Shown in pieces: positions 26,866 through 35,098 of a stretch of 64,000 nucleotides of DNA. The notes under the pieces are model-generated. The model worked only from the letters and a program-made list of their open reading frames with translations. It made no database searches and was not told the origin of the DNA. This stretch comes from Paenibacillus sp. Marseille-Q4541 (GTDB lineage Bacteria > Bacillota > Bacilli > Paenibacillales > Paenibacillaceae): positions 124,001 to 188,000 of the forward strand of contig NZ_JAGXCY010000002.1 of the NCBI RefSeq assembly GCF_018310695.1. Direction: 5' to 3'. Positions within the stretch are counted from its first letter, which is position 1. Each line of letters begins with the position of its first letter. The position numbers and the translations under genes were made by a program.

Positions 26866-28777
26866 CAACGTCGCACGTAATAAACGTACGTATGCAGCCT
26901 ATTTTTTAAGTAGTGCCTTTTCTGTAATGGTGTTCTTTATCAATGCCATGCTTATTTTTCATCCCGATATCAGACGTGGTTTAAGTTCTGAGATTGCTAT
27001 CCAAGCTTTCGTTCTTGCAGAATGTATGGTATTTGTATTCTCATTCTTGTTTGTACTTTACTCCGTACGTTCATTTCTCACATCACGCAAGAAAGAATTC
27101 GGTGTACTCATGATGCATGGGATGACCCTTGCCCAGCTTGGCAAAGTTATTTTTCTTGAAAATATGATTATTGGGTTATCTGCAACCATGATAGGTACTG
27201 CGGCCGGTGCGCTTTTTGCCAAGTTGTTTTTTCTCGTCAGTGCCCTGGCGCTGGAGATTGACTCATTGCCCTTTTATTTATCAATGTCTCCACTCATGCT
27301 GACCCTTTTTGCTTTTGTATTCCTGTTCCTGCTGATCTCGGCCTATACTTCAAGAATCGTACGTACCACGAAATTGATTGATCTTTTTCAAGCAGGAGCA
27401 AAAAATAAGACAAAACCGGAAGGTTCACCATGGCTTGCTTGGCTAAGCTTACTATTGTTAGGTACGGGATATACGCTTGCTGCCGGTGCTGATACGTATA
27501 CTATTTATTACCGAGTTATCCCTGTAGTGATCATTACGATGGCAGGAACCTATCTGTTCTATTCCCATCTTAGTGTAAATTTGCTGCAATGGATCAAAAG
27601 AAAACGAAGAATCTACCTAAGAAAAACGAACTTAATTATGTTCTCAAGTCTCTCTTACCGGATGAAAGAACATGCAAGACTGTTTTTTATGGTAACAATG
27701 GTCTCAACTGTCTCCTTCTGTTCACTTGGTGTGTTTGCTTCTATTAATGTAGTGTCTGAGCTTTTTCTGGAAGATTATCCCGCAGCCATCGGCTATGTAT
27801 CTAAGCATGGTAATTCATTAGAAGAGGCCCACCTAACTCGCATTACATCCGAGCTTTCGAAGCGAAACATCCCCTATAAGGAGGATCAGATCAAGATAAA
27901 ATATGCCACCATTCGTTTTGATGAGAAGAACCGGGTATTATCAAACGAACTGCCGATCATATCTTTTTCTGATTATAAACAAGTAGTGGAGCTTGCAGGA
28001 TATGATTGGTCCGAAAAATCGCCATCTTATAATGAAGCTTATGTACTCATCAGCTCACAGAATGACAAGAGCAAAATCAGATTTAAACAATTAAAAGAGT
28101 ACACTTTGCTTCAGCCCGATGTGACGATCCGTGAAGTAGGATATACGAAACACGTAATCATTCCGGATAATTTGCTCGCAGATTTTGATGAAAGCTTTGA
28201 AGCAGTCGTCATTCATGATAAACTATTCGCTCAGATCGTTCATCCAGAAAGAACCGATATATACACCGGTTTTTACGTAGATCATTTTGAGCAGACCGCA
28301 TTTCTTGCTGATGAACTTGCTGATCACGGAAGAACACGTTATGACGCAGGAAAAACATATGCAATGTCGGTTAGCGGAACCCTGTTTATCCTAAGGGAAA
28401 GCATGTACCGAATCCTGCTATTTATCGCAATGCTGCTTGCGGCTATTTTCTTTATTGCTGCAGGAAGTTTCCTATACTTTAGATTGTACGCGGACCTTGA
28501 TTACGATCGAAGACAGTATTTAACGCTACTGAAGATGGGGCTCACCCCCCGGGAATTTCGGAGCATCGTGACCGGACAACTTGCGTTTCTGTTTTTTGTT
28601 CCTACCGTAGTTGCCGTCATCCATAGTATTTTTGCATTTATTGCACTGCAGAGCTTGTTCTACTTATCCATTGCATCTACAATGGGAGTTGTGCTTTTGT
28701 GCTTTGTACTTGCCCAGGTACTGTATTTCTTCTTTATTCGATTTCACTATTTACGAAATTTGAAAAAGTCACTTTAG
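26840..28777 (+). CDS. bceB: BceB-type antibiotic-sensing permease
   Basis: FtsX-like permease of 645 residues with the 10-TM layout of BceB: TM1 at ~18-38, a paired FtsX domain to ~300, a large extracellular domain of roughly 200 residues (about 305-515, from VVSELFLEDYPAAIGYVSKHG on), then the last three TMs. The start MTLRQLAFNNVARNKRTYAAYFLSSAFSVM is diagnostic for the family. The extracellular domain defines the antibiotic range but cannot be read from sequence; bacitracin-like or mannopeptimycin/nisin-type compounds are common for relatives. It is followed within 32 bp by a DedA gene and then uppP. Confidence 0.9.
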   Translation: MTLRQLAFNNVARNKRTYAAYFLSSAFSVMVFFINAMLIFHPDIRRGLSSEIAIQAFVLAECMVFVFSFLFVLYSVRSFLTSRKKEFGVLMMHGMTLAQLGKVIFLENMIIGLSATMIGTAAGALFAKLFFLVSALALEIDSLPFYLSMSPLMLTLFAFVFLFLLISAYTSRIVRTTKLIDLFQAGAKNKTKPEGSPWLAWLSLLLLGTGYTLAAGADTYTIYYRVIPVVIITMAGTYLFYSHLSVNLLQWIKRKRRIYLRKTNLIMFSSLSYRMKEHARLFFMVTMVSTVSFCSLGVFASINVVSELFLEDYPAAIGYVSKHGNSLEEAHLTRITSELSKRNIPYKEDQIKIKYATIRFDEKNRVLSNELPIISFSDYKQVVELAGYDWSEKSPSYNEAYVLISSQNDKSKIRFKQLKEYTLLQPDVTIREVGYTKHVIIPDNLLADFDESFEAVVIHDKLFAQIVHPERTDIYTGFYVDHFEQTAFLADELADHGRTRYDAGKTYAMSVSGTLFILRESMYRILLFIAMLLAAIFFIAAGSFLYFRLYADLDYDRRQYLTLLKMGLTPREFRSIVTGQLAFLFFVPTVVAVIHSIFAFIALQSLFYLSIASTMGVVLLCFVLAQVLYFFFIRFHYLRNLKKSL

Positions 28778-28809
28778 CAACATATTATTTTATTCTTAGG
28801 AGGTAAATC

Positions 28810-29424
28810 TTGGAGAACTGGATCACAAGTTTTATGGAGCAGTTTGGTTATATTGGTATTGCTCTAATCATTGCACTTGAGAACGTATTTCCACCCATTC
28901 CGTCTGAAATCGTCCTTCCTTTCGGTGGGTTCATGACAACTTATACGTCCCTCACGGTATTTTGGGTTATCATCGCAGCTACGATTGGTTCTGTCGTTGG
29001 TGCGGTTATTCTGTACGGTGTCGGACTGCTTCTTGATGTGGAACGTCTGGAGAAAATCGTTGAACGCTGGGGACACATCCTACGCGTCAAGAAAGAAGAT
29101 ATCCATAAAGCAGATGCCTGGTTTGAAAAATATGGTTATTGGACGGTATTATTCTGTCGCATGATTCCTTTGGTACGAAGTCTGATCTCTATTCCGGCCG
29201 GGATGTCCAATATGAAATTCGGGTTATTCCTGGTGTACACAACGATCGGTACTTTGATCTGGAACACCATTCTCGTCATGGTCGGCGCAACGCTCGGCAG
29301 TAACTGGCATGAAATTACAGACTTTATCGGCGTCTACTCCAATTTTGCTTATGCCATTATCGCCATTGTCGGTATTGTCTTCCTAATTTGGTTTTTCAGA
29401 CGCAACAAAAAATCTAAGAAGTAA
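28810..29424 (+). CDS. DedA family protein, candidate undecaprenyl-phosphate flippase (UptA-like)
   Basis: Integral membrane protein of 204 residues. It starts at a TTG after AGGAGGT. The motif ENVFPPIPSEIVLPFGGFM is characteristic of the DedA subgroup including UptA, with FCRMIPLVRSLISIPAGMSNM carrying the conserved Arg and Gly. It lies between bceB and uppP, with gaps of 32 and 39 bp, and so is probably part of the same transcript. UptA-type DedA proteins return undecaprenyl phosphate to the cytoplasmic face of the membrane; location beside uppP supports that role here. Function is inferred from family and context. Confidence 0.88.
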   Translation: MENWITSFMEQFGYIGIALIIALENVFPPIPSEIVLPFGGFMTTYTSLTVFWVIIAATIGSVVGAVILYGVGLLLDVERLEKIVERWGHILRVKKEDIHKADAWFEKYGYWTVLFCRMIPLVRSLISIPAGMSNMKFGLFLVYTTIGTLIWNTILVMVGATLGSNWHEITDFIGVYSNFAYAIIAIVGIVFLIWFFRRNKKSKK

Positions 29425-29463
29425 TAAGAGAAGAACCTTTTATAAAGGAGAAGTGACATCAAC

Positions 29464-30315
29464 ATGAATTTTATTGATTTGCTAAAAACCATTATTCTCG
29501 GAATGGTGGAAGGATTAACTGAGTTTGCACCCGTCTCTTCTACGGGACATATGATCATTGTTGATGACATGTGGCTAAATTCAAAAGAATTTCTAACACA
29601 GTATGTGGCTAACACGTTCAAGGTTGTCATTCAATTAGGCTCCATCCTTGCTGTCGTGGTCGTATTTAAAGATCGTTTCATTAATCTGCTCGGACTTGAT
29701 AAACTGTTTGGCAAAAAGAAACCCGCTATTCCTGAAGCGCCCGGACATGGTCGCCTCAAACTAACTCAGGTTCTTGTTGGATTGATTCCAGCCGGTGTTC
29801 TTGGATTGTTATTTGAAGATTACATTGATGAGCATCTCTTCTCCATCAACACCGTACTTATTGGTCTTGTCATTGGTGCTTTCTTTATGATTGCAGCTGA
29901 CTTGTTTGCTCCTAAACAGCCTAAGGTAGAGACAGTGGATCAGATGACCTATCGTCAAGCATTTTCAATTGGACTCATTCAATGTCTATCCTTGTGGCCA
30001 GGGTTCTCTAGATCCGGCTCTACGATCTCTGGTGGTGTACTCCTTGGAATGAGCCACCGCGCAGCAGCTGACTTTACTTTCATTATGGCTGTTCCGGTCA
30101 TGTTTGGAGCAAGTTTCCTCTCCCTCATCAAAAACTGGGAGTACTTTACGATGGATGCACTTCCTTATTTCATTGCAGGTTTCATATCTGCGTTCATCTT
30201 TGCCCTCATCTCCATCCGTTTCTTCCTGAAACTGATTAACCGGGTTAAGTTGATCCCATTTGCGATCTACCGTATTATTTTGGCGGCGGTGATCTACCTA
30301 GTATTTATTATGTAG
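29464..30315 (+). CDS. uppP: Undecaprenyl-diphosphate phosphatase
   Basis: BacA/UppP enzyme of 283 residues with about eight membrane segments. It removes a phosphate from undecaprenyl diphosphate to regenerate the carrier lipid for peptidoglycan synthesis; higher activity lowers bacitracin sensitivity. Both active-site motifs are present: EGLTEFAPVSSTGHMII near residue 17 and LWPGFSRSGSTISGG near residue 178. AAAGGAG precedes the ATG. It closes the bceAB-dedA-uppP run and is followed by a very strong terminator. Length is normal. Confidence 0.95.
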   Translation: MNFIDLLKTIILGMVEGLTEFAPVSSTGHMIIVDDMWLNSKEFLTQYVANTFKVVIQLGSILAVVVVFKDRFINLLGLDKLFGKKKPAIPEAPGHGRLKLTQVLVGLIPAGVLGLLFEDYIDEHLFSINTVLIGLVIGAFFMIAADLFAPKQPKVETVDQMTYRQAFSIGLIQCLSLWPGFSRSGSTISGGVLLGMSHRAAADFTFIMAVPVMFGASFLSLIKNWEYFTMDALPYFIAGFISAFIFALISIRFFLKLINRVKLIPFAIYRIILAAVIYLVFIM

Positions 30316-30347
30316 TCCGAATCGTTTATCCACTCTCCAAAGAGGGT

Positions 30348-30395
30348 ACAAAGAAGAGAGGAGCGGCCGTATAACGGCCCTCCTCTCTTCTTTGT
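30348..30395 (+). terminator. Strong terminator after uppP
   Basis: ACAAAGAAGAGAGGAG plus GGCCGT pairs with ACGGCC plus CTCCTCTCTTCTTTGT (one bulge), then TTGTT. The stem exceeds 20 bp and could also stop transcripts arriving from the small minus-strand gene at 30404-30478. Confidence 0.9.
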
Positions 30396-30403
30396 TGTTC
30401 GCC

Positions 30404-30478
30404 TTACGACTTACGAGAACTGAGCTGAATAATCATCAAAATGAGCACTAGCAGTTGGATGAGCAATTCTGCACTCAT
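30404..30478 (-). CDS. Small hydrophobic peptide (24 residues), type I toxin-like
   Basis: A 24-codon frame on the minus strand. GGAGG (plus 30487-30491) stands 8 bases ahead of the ATG, as good as any RBS in the window. The product starts MSAELLIQLLVLILMIIQL and ends SSRKS: one membrane-spanning helix with a basic tail, the pattern of small type I toxins (Fst/Ldr/TxpA-like in style, not in detectable sequence) and of regulatory micropeptides. It lies between uppP and a lipoprotein gene, convergent with uppP. No antisense RNA can be proven from sequence. It may be a genuine small protein or chance; the RBS and tail favour real. Confidence 0.5.
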   Translation of the reverse strand: MSAELLIQLLVLILMIIQLSSRKS

Positions 30479-30744
30479 ACGATTCGCCTCCTGCACACAA
30501 GATGCTCCTTCAAGCCGCGTTCCTCTCCCATTCGTTTGGAATGCGCCAGTTTTACGTTTCCCGTATTATGTATATGACTGACGAAGTCATAATATGATCT
30601 TTATATGATTCTTTGCACTTGCATTACTCGTATGACTCGCATTGCTTGTTCTGTACGTGGTATAAATGTCATACTACATATATACACTTTATTAGCTGTC
30701 CCATTTCATTATCAATACATAGTAGAAAGGCTGATTACGAAAAG

Positions 30745-31455
30745 ATGAAAAACTTGCGAAACAAGAAATTACAAACCATTATGATGACGATACTGCTCAC
30801 TCTGGTCCTCTCCGCATGTGCACAAGGAGAAGCTCATGTTACTGTGCATACCGACGGTACCGCCGATGTGAAGTTAAACCTCAAGATCCAAGATCGTAAT
30901 TTGGAACTGATGGGTCAGAAGAATCTGATTCAGGCCATACAGAATACGTTTGATGAGAACGGTTTTGAAACGCAAAATACGAAATCAGGGGATACGAGTG
31001 AAGTCTCTGCATCTAAAGAAATAAACCTTAACGAAGCAAATGGAACAAAAGAACTCCCAGAGAGTATTTCATACTCCAATGTAACGCAGGAAGGTTTTCT
31101 ATTTACGAAGTATCAAATAACGGTTGATGCGGATCTCATGTCTGCCATCCCAGACAACACATGGACAGAACATTTACAGGGTATCCCTTCCTTGGTACGT
31201 AACTTGTTGTTGAAGGACGTCAAATTGGATCTCAAATTAACACTACCTATTAAACCGGAATCAAGTAATGCTGACGCGGTCACTGCAGATGGCAAAACGA
31301 TGACGTGGCAAGTAGAACCATTATCAGCCAACCATCTTGAACTATCTGTAAACGTTCCTAACGTTCAGAATATAATTATTACGGCCGTAATTGCACTAGT
31401 TCTCATTGTAGCCATCGTTTGGTTCATTATTAGAAAAGTACGGAGAAAAAAATAG
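30745..31455 (+). CDS. Membrane-anchored lipoprotein (LppM/DUF3153-like)
   Basis: A 236-residue envelope protein. The ATG at 30745 starts a basic head, a hydrophobic segment and a lipobox (LVLSAC, Cys near residue 25). The outside part is beta-rich (HVTVHTDGTADVKLNLKI opening) and resembles DUF3153/LppM domains; the C-terminus has a membrane helix at about 208-230 (IIITAVIALVLIVAIVWFII) and a basic tail KVRRKK, so it is tethered at both ends. Upstream in-frame codons from 30613 lack an RBS and look non-coding. Function unknown. It stands alone and is followed by an 18-bp perfect stem terminator. Confidence 0.75.
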   Translation: MKNLRNKKLQTIMMTILLTLVLSACAQGEAHVTVHTDGTADVKLNLKIQDRNLELMGQKNLIQAIQNTFDENGFETQNTKSGDTSEVSASKEINLNEANGTKELPESISYSNVTQEGFLFTKYQITVDADLMSAIPDNTWTEHLQGIPSLVRNLLLKDVKLDLKLTLPIKPESSNADAVTADGKTMTWQVEPLSANHLELSVNVPNVQNIIITAVIALVLIVAIVWFIIRKVRRKK

Positions 31456-31481
31456 CTTGAAATAAAAAAACGCGGTAGATA

Positions 31482-31522
31482 AATAGGGTTTCAGAACTTG
31501 TTCCTAAGTTCTGAAACCCTAT
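31482..31522. terminator. Bidirectional hairpin terminator
   Basis: AATAGGGTTTCAGAACTT and its exact reverse complement, separated by 5 bases. It lies between the convergent lipoprotein gene and the MFS pseudogene and can serve both. Confidence 0.88.
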
Positions 31523-31588
31523 TATTATATGTGCTTATAACCACCTGCTATCCAGTTGGTGAATACATGCCTAAAGAAAGTAAGAAGG

Positions 31589-32681
31589 TTACATACTTAC
31601 ATGCGTTCTCTTATATAAAACTGGTATAGCCGCTGCTATAAGGATCATCCCCATAACAGCGGGTGCGCTAGACCCAAGTGATACATAGATTTGACCTCCA
31701 ATGATAGGCCCAATCATTCTTGCTAAAGCCTGAACCGATTGGCTCCCCCCTTGAATCCTTCCTTGTTCACTAGAATCGACAGACTTGGATAGCATCCCAT
31801 TAAATGAAGGCCCAAAGATCGAATCACCAAAACCAAATATAAACATTCCAGCGATAAAAAGAGGATAGAATGAGAACAAAGCAGATAGCGCAATAAGACT
31901 GTAGCCTATCATCTCCCAAACCATTCCAAGAATGGCTATTTGTTTATCACTACGTTTTTTCAAAAGTTTTGGCATGATGAAACCTTGTGAAATGATGTCT
32001 TGAAGACCCATAATTGAAAACATAAGTCCGATGAGTGCAGGCTTCCAACTGAAAGTATCCATTGTAAATTGTGAAAAAACGGCCTGTAAAGATCCGTTGG
32101 GTATCCAAAGTAAGAACGCTGAGATAAGTAGCCTATTTAGGTTTTTCATGGAAAGCAGGTTTGCAAGCTGAGTAAATGGATTCAGCCTTACAAAGGTAAT
32201 CTCTTTCAGTCTATTATTCTTATCAAGGCTCTCAGGCATAAAGAAGAATCCATAAACAACATTTAATAAAGTGATGATGGCTCCAAAATACATCGGTGCA
32301 GCATAATCAAACTTGGCAAGTAATCCGCCTACAGTTGGGCCAATAACCGTACCTACACCTACAACCGCACTCACCCATCCAAAATATTTCGTTCTCTGCT
32401 GCGGAGGAATGATGTCCGCAAAATAGGCGAAGATCGTGCTTATGCTCCCTCCTGTGACACCCTCTATTATGCGCCCTACAAATAGTACCCATAGAGCCCC
32501 TCCTATCCCAAAAACGAAGTACCGGATTGCTTATATAAGGCTCTACTAAGAATGGGACGACAGGTGTTATGATACTGAAGCCTATTCCGCAAAGAAACAC
32601 AGAGATAAGACCGAATATTAAAGCGTGTTGATCTACGGTTTGTTCTGCGTTCTGTTTGTGGTGTGATCTAAATTTGAACAT
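31589..32681 (-). pseudogene. MFS drug-efflux transporter with internal deletion and frameshift
   Basis: Remnant of a DHA1-type (TetA/Tcr-like) antiporter. From the ATG at 32681 (AGGGGAG upstream) the frame runs through TM1 to VVPFLVEPYISNP, then jumps frame near 32521; in the other frame it resumes at YFVFGIGGALWVLFVGRIIEG and continues through motif C (GVGTVIGPTVGGLL) to the stop at 31589. Relatives have about 45-50 residues between these points, including TM2, motif A (GxLsDrxGRR) and part of TM3; these are missing here. So this is a deletion of roughly 140 bp that also broke the frame, not a simple sequencing slip. The downstream part could at most yield an inactive fragment. Its promoter and MarR gene remain intact. 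Confidence 0.85.
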
Positions 32682-32718
32682 TCAAATCTCCCCTCATAAG
32701 CTGTGGTTTTATTTCCTT

Positions 32719-32759
32719 GGAAACATTTTTATTGTATCGCGATTTTGTTTCCTTGTCAA
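32719..32759 (-). promoter_or_regulatory. Promoter and putative MarR operator of the MFS gene
   Basis: On the minus strand: -35 TTGACA (plus 32754-32759), 17-bp spacer, -10 TACAAT (plus 32731-32736), an almost ideal sigma-A promoter. An inverted repeat GGAAACA (32719-32725)/TGTTTCC (32746-32752) brackets the -10. The 10-mer ATTTTGTTTC (32742-32751) between the two boxes also occurs in the marR promoter at 33356-33365, so it may be the regulator's site. Confidence 0.75.
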
Positions 32760-32779
32760 CAAAATAACAACAATAAAAA

Positions 32780-32810
32780 GGCAGCCTGTTCTTAATAGAA
32801 CACGGCTGCC
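32780..32810 (-). terminator. Terminator of the MarR gene
   Basis: On the minus strand GGCAGCC, inner pairs and GGCTGCC followed by TTTTTATTG; located 26 bp past the MarR stop codon. Confidence 0.85.
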
Positions 32811-32835
32811 TGTGGTTTATTTTCATTATTCAATT

Positions 32836-33309
32836 TTATTCCGAATTCATATCTACACTCTGTTTCTTTATTTCTGCATCCAAATGCCTATTATACTTTT
32901 CCACAAAGCTTAGCATACTATCAAATTGTTCCTCGGTTACCTGCTCAAATACGGCTTTATCCCGCTCTTGAAACTCTTTGTGCAAGTCCTCGTGAATTTT
33001 ATAAATTACTTTCCCTTGCTCAGTAAGCCTAAAATAGATTTCTTTCTTGTTATCCGACTTCTGGTAACTTTCGATAAGGCCTTTTTTTATGAGCTTCTTG
33101 GTTAATTTGCTTATGGCACCACGGGTCATATAAAAGGACTCCGCAAGTTTTGTCACGTTAGAATCTACATTTTTTTCAATGTATTCAATGCAATGTACTT
33201 CAGAAGGCTTATAACCCTTAAGACTGTCTTCCATCTTATCCTTATTAAGCCAAACCATCTTGTTATATAACTCCCTGAAACCCAATAAGACCTGTTCTTC
33301 TTTGTTCAT
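32836..33309 (-). CDS. MarR family transcriptional regulator
   Basis: Winged-helix repressor of about 157 residues. The start is set at the ATG at 33309, preceded by GGGAGG; a frame extending to 33342 lacks an RBS. The DNA-binding part is clear: KPSEVHCIEYIEKN, NVTKLAESFYMTRGAISKLTKKLIKKGLIE, then the wing DNKKEIYFRLTEQGKVIY. It lies upstream of the MFS gene in the same direction, with its own promoter and terminator. The two promoters share a 10-bp element, consistent with control of both. With the transporter gene broken, its remaining purpose is unclear. Confidence 0.88.
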   Translation of the reverse strand: MNKEEQVLLGFRELYNKMVWLNKDKMEDSLKGYKPSEVHCIEYIEKNVDSNVTKLAESFYMTRGAISKLTKKLIKKGLIESYQKSDNKKEIYFRLTEQGKVIYKIHEDLHKEFQERDKAVFEQVTEEQFDSMLSFVEKYNRHLDAEIKKQSVDMNSE

Positions 33310-33345
33310 GGTCTGTCCTCCCACCCGCACTTGCATTAACAATAT

Positions 33346-33373
33346 ATTATATTAAATTTTGTTTCTATTTCAA
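33346..33373 (-). promoter_or_regulatory. marR promoter with shared operator element
   Basis: On the minus strand: -35 TTGAAA (plus 33368-33373), 16-bp spacer, -10 TATAAT (plus 33346-33351). The spacer holds ATTTTGTTTC (plus 33356-33365), the same 10-mer found between the promoter boxes of the MFS gene. Confidence 0.7.
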
Positions 33374-33441
33374 CAATACACGGCGCTTATACTTGCTGCA
33401 ATGAAACAGATCAAAAATAAAATTGACAGAATTGCAAGCAA

Positions 33442-33485
33442 ATAGGGTTTTGAAACGGGAATCATTCGTTCCAAAACCCTATTTG
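33442..33485 (-). terminator. Terminator of the alarmone synthetase gene
   Basis: AAATAGGGTTTTG and CAAAACCCTATTT close an imperfect hairpin past the stop at 33557. Its outer arms resemble those of the hairpin at 31482-31522. Confidence 0.75.
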
Positions 33486-33556
33486 TCTCAGTCTGATGCT
33501 GTCACCATGTAGATATACCTACGGGTGACCGCCTTTTGTATATCCTATTTATGTTA

Positions 33557-34348
33557 CTATTCTACGTCTCGTTTTTGATCTTTACGCAAGGAATCCGTTG
33601 CTTGATCAATAATATTAAGAAAAGCAGCAGGCAGCATAAACTGCTGATCGCGAATTACAATTTTACGCAAATCTTCCTGACTGTTTTGCTCTTCAGCGTC
33701 TTTAATCTCTTTAATATCATGATGCAAACGCTCCATCTTAAGATCAAGACTATTTGCTGTGTCCGCAGCACTTTTGAGCTCTTTGAGTAAGTTCTCGGGT
33801 ACTTCTTTATTATATTTATAAAAGATCTTATGCTCTAGACTTGCCCAGAAATCCATCGCAATCGTCCGAATTTGAATTTCTACACATACATGTTCTACCC
33901 CATCGGAAAGAAACACAGGGACTTCCACGATCAAGTGTAAGCTTTTATACCCATTTGGCTTAGGATTTTCGATATAATCTTTGACATCCAGCACTTTAAT
34001 ATCGCTCTGTTTTTGAAGCATCTCACTGACTCTGTAAATATCGGAAATAAAGGAACAAGTAATCCGCAGTCCAGCAATGTCTTTAATATGTTCTTTAATA
34101 TTAGCTACCGAAATAGGAAGACCTTTTCGATACAATTTTTTAAGAATACTTTCCGGTGATTTCAGTCTGGACTTTGTATGTTCAATGGGACTGTAATCAT
34201 GAAAAGCTTCAAACTCCTCTTTGAGGATATCAATTTTAGTCTCGATCTCATCCAGTGCAAATTTATAAACCATTACGAACCGTGTAATTTCATTCTTTAT
34301 TCTTTTCACTTGATCCATTTGATTCTGATGTTTGTTTAACTCGTTCAT
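33557..34348 (-). CDS. Small alarmone synthetase (YwaC/RelP-type GTP pyrophosphokinase)
   Basis: A 263-residue cytoplasmic enzyme making (p)ppGpp from ATP and GTP/GDP. It lacks the hydrolase, TGS and ACT domains of Rel and matches Bacillus YwaC (SAS2) rather than YjbM (SAS1): VYKFALDEIETKIDIL, YSPIEHTKSRLKSPESILKKL, DIAGLRITCSFISDIYRV, NPKPNGYKSLHLIVEVP (G-loop and substrate site) and VEIQIRTIAMDFWASLEHKI with the catalytic Glu. It is about 50 residues longer than YwaC at the C-terminus, ending in a charged helical tail. Such enzymes are usually induced by cell-wall or alkaline stress. Single-gene unit. Confidence 0.9.
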   Translation of the reverse strand: MNELNKHQNQMDQVKRIKNEITRFVMVYKFALDEIETKIDILKEEFEAFHDYSPIEHTKSRLKSPESILKKLYRKGLPISVANIKEHIKDIAGLRITCSFISDIYRVSEMLQKQSDIKVLDVKDYIENPKPNGYKSLHLIVEVPVFLSDGVEHVCVEIQIRTIAMDFWASLEHKIFYKYNKEVPENLLKELKSAADTANSLDLKMERLHHDIKEIKDAEEQNSQEDLRKIVIRDQQFMLPAAFLNIIDQATDSLRKDQKRDVE

Positions 34349-34563
34349 AGGCTAACTCTTCCTTCCTCACTCTAAAACGAATGTACAAAAATAATCGTTA
34401 CATGATCTTACTTATCCATTGTACATGATGTGAAGGTCAGAATTCAAAACTGGGCAGGTATGGTAAAATCTAAACAAGAACAATGTTTACCTTGCATTGA
34501 CTCAATGTAGTGTACAATTACATAATTAACGATCACTCTAAGGGGCGCCTTAAGGGAGTTATA

Positions 34564-34641
34564 ATGCCTATGATTTTAGAAACACCGCACAGGGATATAT
34601 CAGATCTGCTAATGTCACTCCCCTTTCACAGAATGAATTAA
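34564..34641 (+). CDS. Candidate 25-residue peptide gene
   Basis: ATG preceded by AAGGGAG with 5-base spacing. The product starts MPMILETPHRDISDLLMSL and ends FHRMN. It has no signal or membrane segment. Support: promoter-like boxes upstream, an RBS, and a perfect terminator hairpin starting two bases after the stop codon, so the unit looks like a self-contained small gene. Against: no known homologue that I recognise, and the transcript could equally be a small RNA. Function unknown. Confidence 0.4.
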   Translation: MPMILETPHRDISDLLMSLPFHRMN

Positions 34642-34642
34642 T

Positions 34643-34683
34643 AAAAGCCCTTGTAGCAACTTCAAACTGCTGCAAGGGCTTTT
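34643..34683 (+). terminator. Terminator of the small transcript
   Basis: AAAAGCCCTTGTAGCA pairs with TGCTGCAAGGGCTTTT (one mismatch), ending in TTTTCT. It is not attached to any larger gene, which implies a short transcript ends here. Confidence 0.82.
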
Positions 34684-34949
34684 CTATGTAAAAATGGAAG
34701 AGTTCAACTAATAATTATTTACATTTTGTAATTATTTTATAGAGAAAAATGTCTTCCATAATTCTGATAATCAGTGATAAACGAAACTAGAATTAACGAA
34801 AGTGAAACACTTTTCCAAAAAACATAGCGAAATAAGGAAAACAGTGTTGAAATATTACGCTACCAATGTTAAAATTTCGTTTGTAGAGAAAGTAACATTT
34901 TCGTCATTAAATTTGTAACTAATTGTAGTTATTGGCAAAAATACATAGG

Positions 34950-35082
34950 TGCAATTATGATAACCGCCGAATTCTTACGCACCGAGAAGCGGGGGACCCG
35001 CCTACCATGGGTGAATTGATCTCGAAACAGAGTGATCATAGGGTACCTTCAACCGAATCCTTAGCTAACCTCGCAGGCATTG
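34950..35082 (+). ncRNA. c-di-AMP riboswitch (ydaO/yuaA leader)
   Basis: The 5' leader of the NlpC/P60 gene carries the conserved blocks of the ydaO riboswitch in order: ACCGAGAAGCGGGGGACCCG, then GGGTGAATTGATCTCG, AGGGTACCTTCAACCGAATCC, and TTAGCTAACCTCGCAGGC just before the RBS. This class binds two molecules of c-di-AMP and generally turns expression off when c-di-AMP is high. In other Firmicutes it often precedes potassium transporters and NlpC/P60 wall hydrolases, as here. The edges given are approximate. I did not resolve the expression-platform hairpin. Confidence 0.93.
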
Positions 35083-35098
35083 GAAGGAGTATTACATT

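Larger units (their letters stand above)
34349..34944. other. Intergenic region between alarmone synthetase gene and riboswitch
   Basis: A 596-bp AT-rich stretch. It holds a candidate 25-codon gene (34564-34641) with promoter-like boxes upstream (TTGACT near 34497, CATAAT about 18 bp further on) and a strong hairpin at 34643-34683. The rest, mainly 34690-34944, shows no frame with an RBS and probably carries the promoter of the riboswitch transcript. Confidence 0.5.

Noticed and set aside
31482..33485. Mobile element bounded by similar hairpins around the MFS-marR genes
   Set aside because: No transposase, no target-site duplication and only ~10 bp of shared arm sequence; kept only as a low-interest observation.
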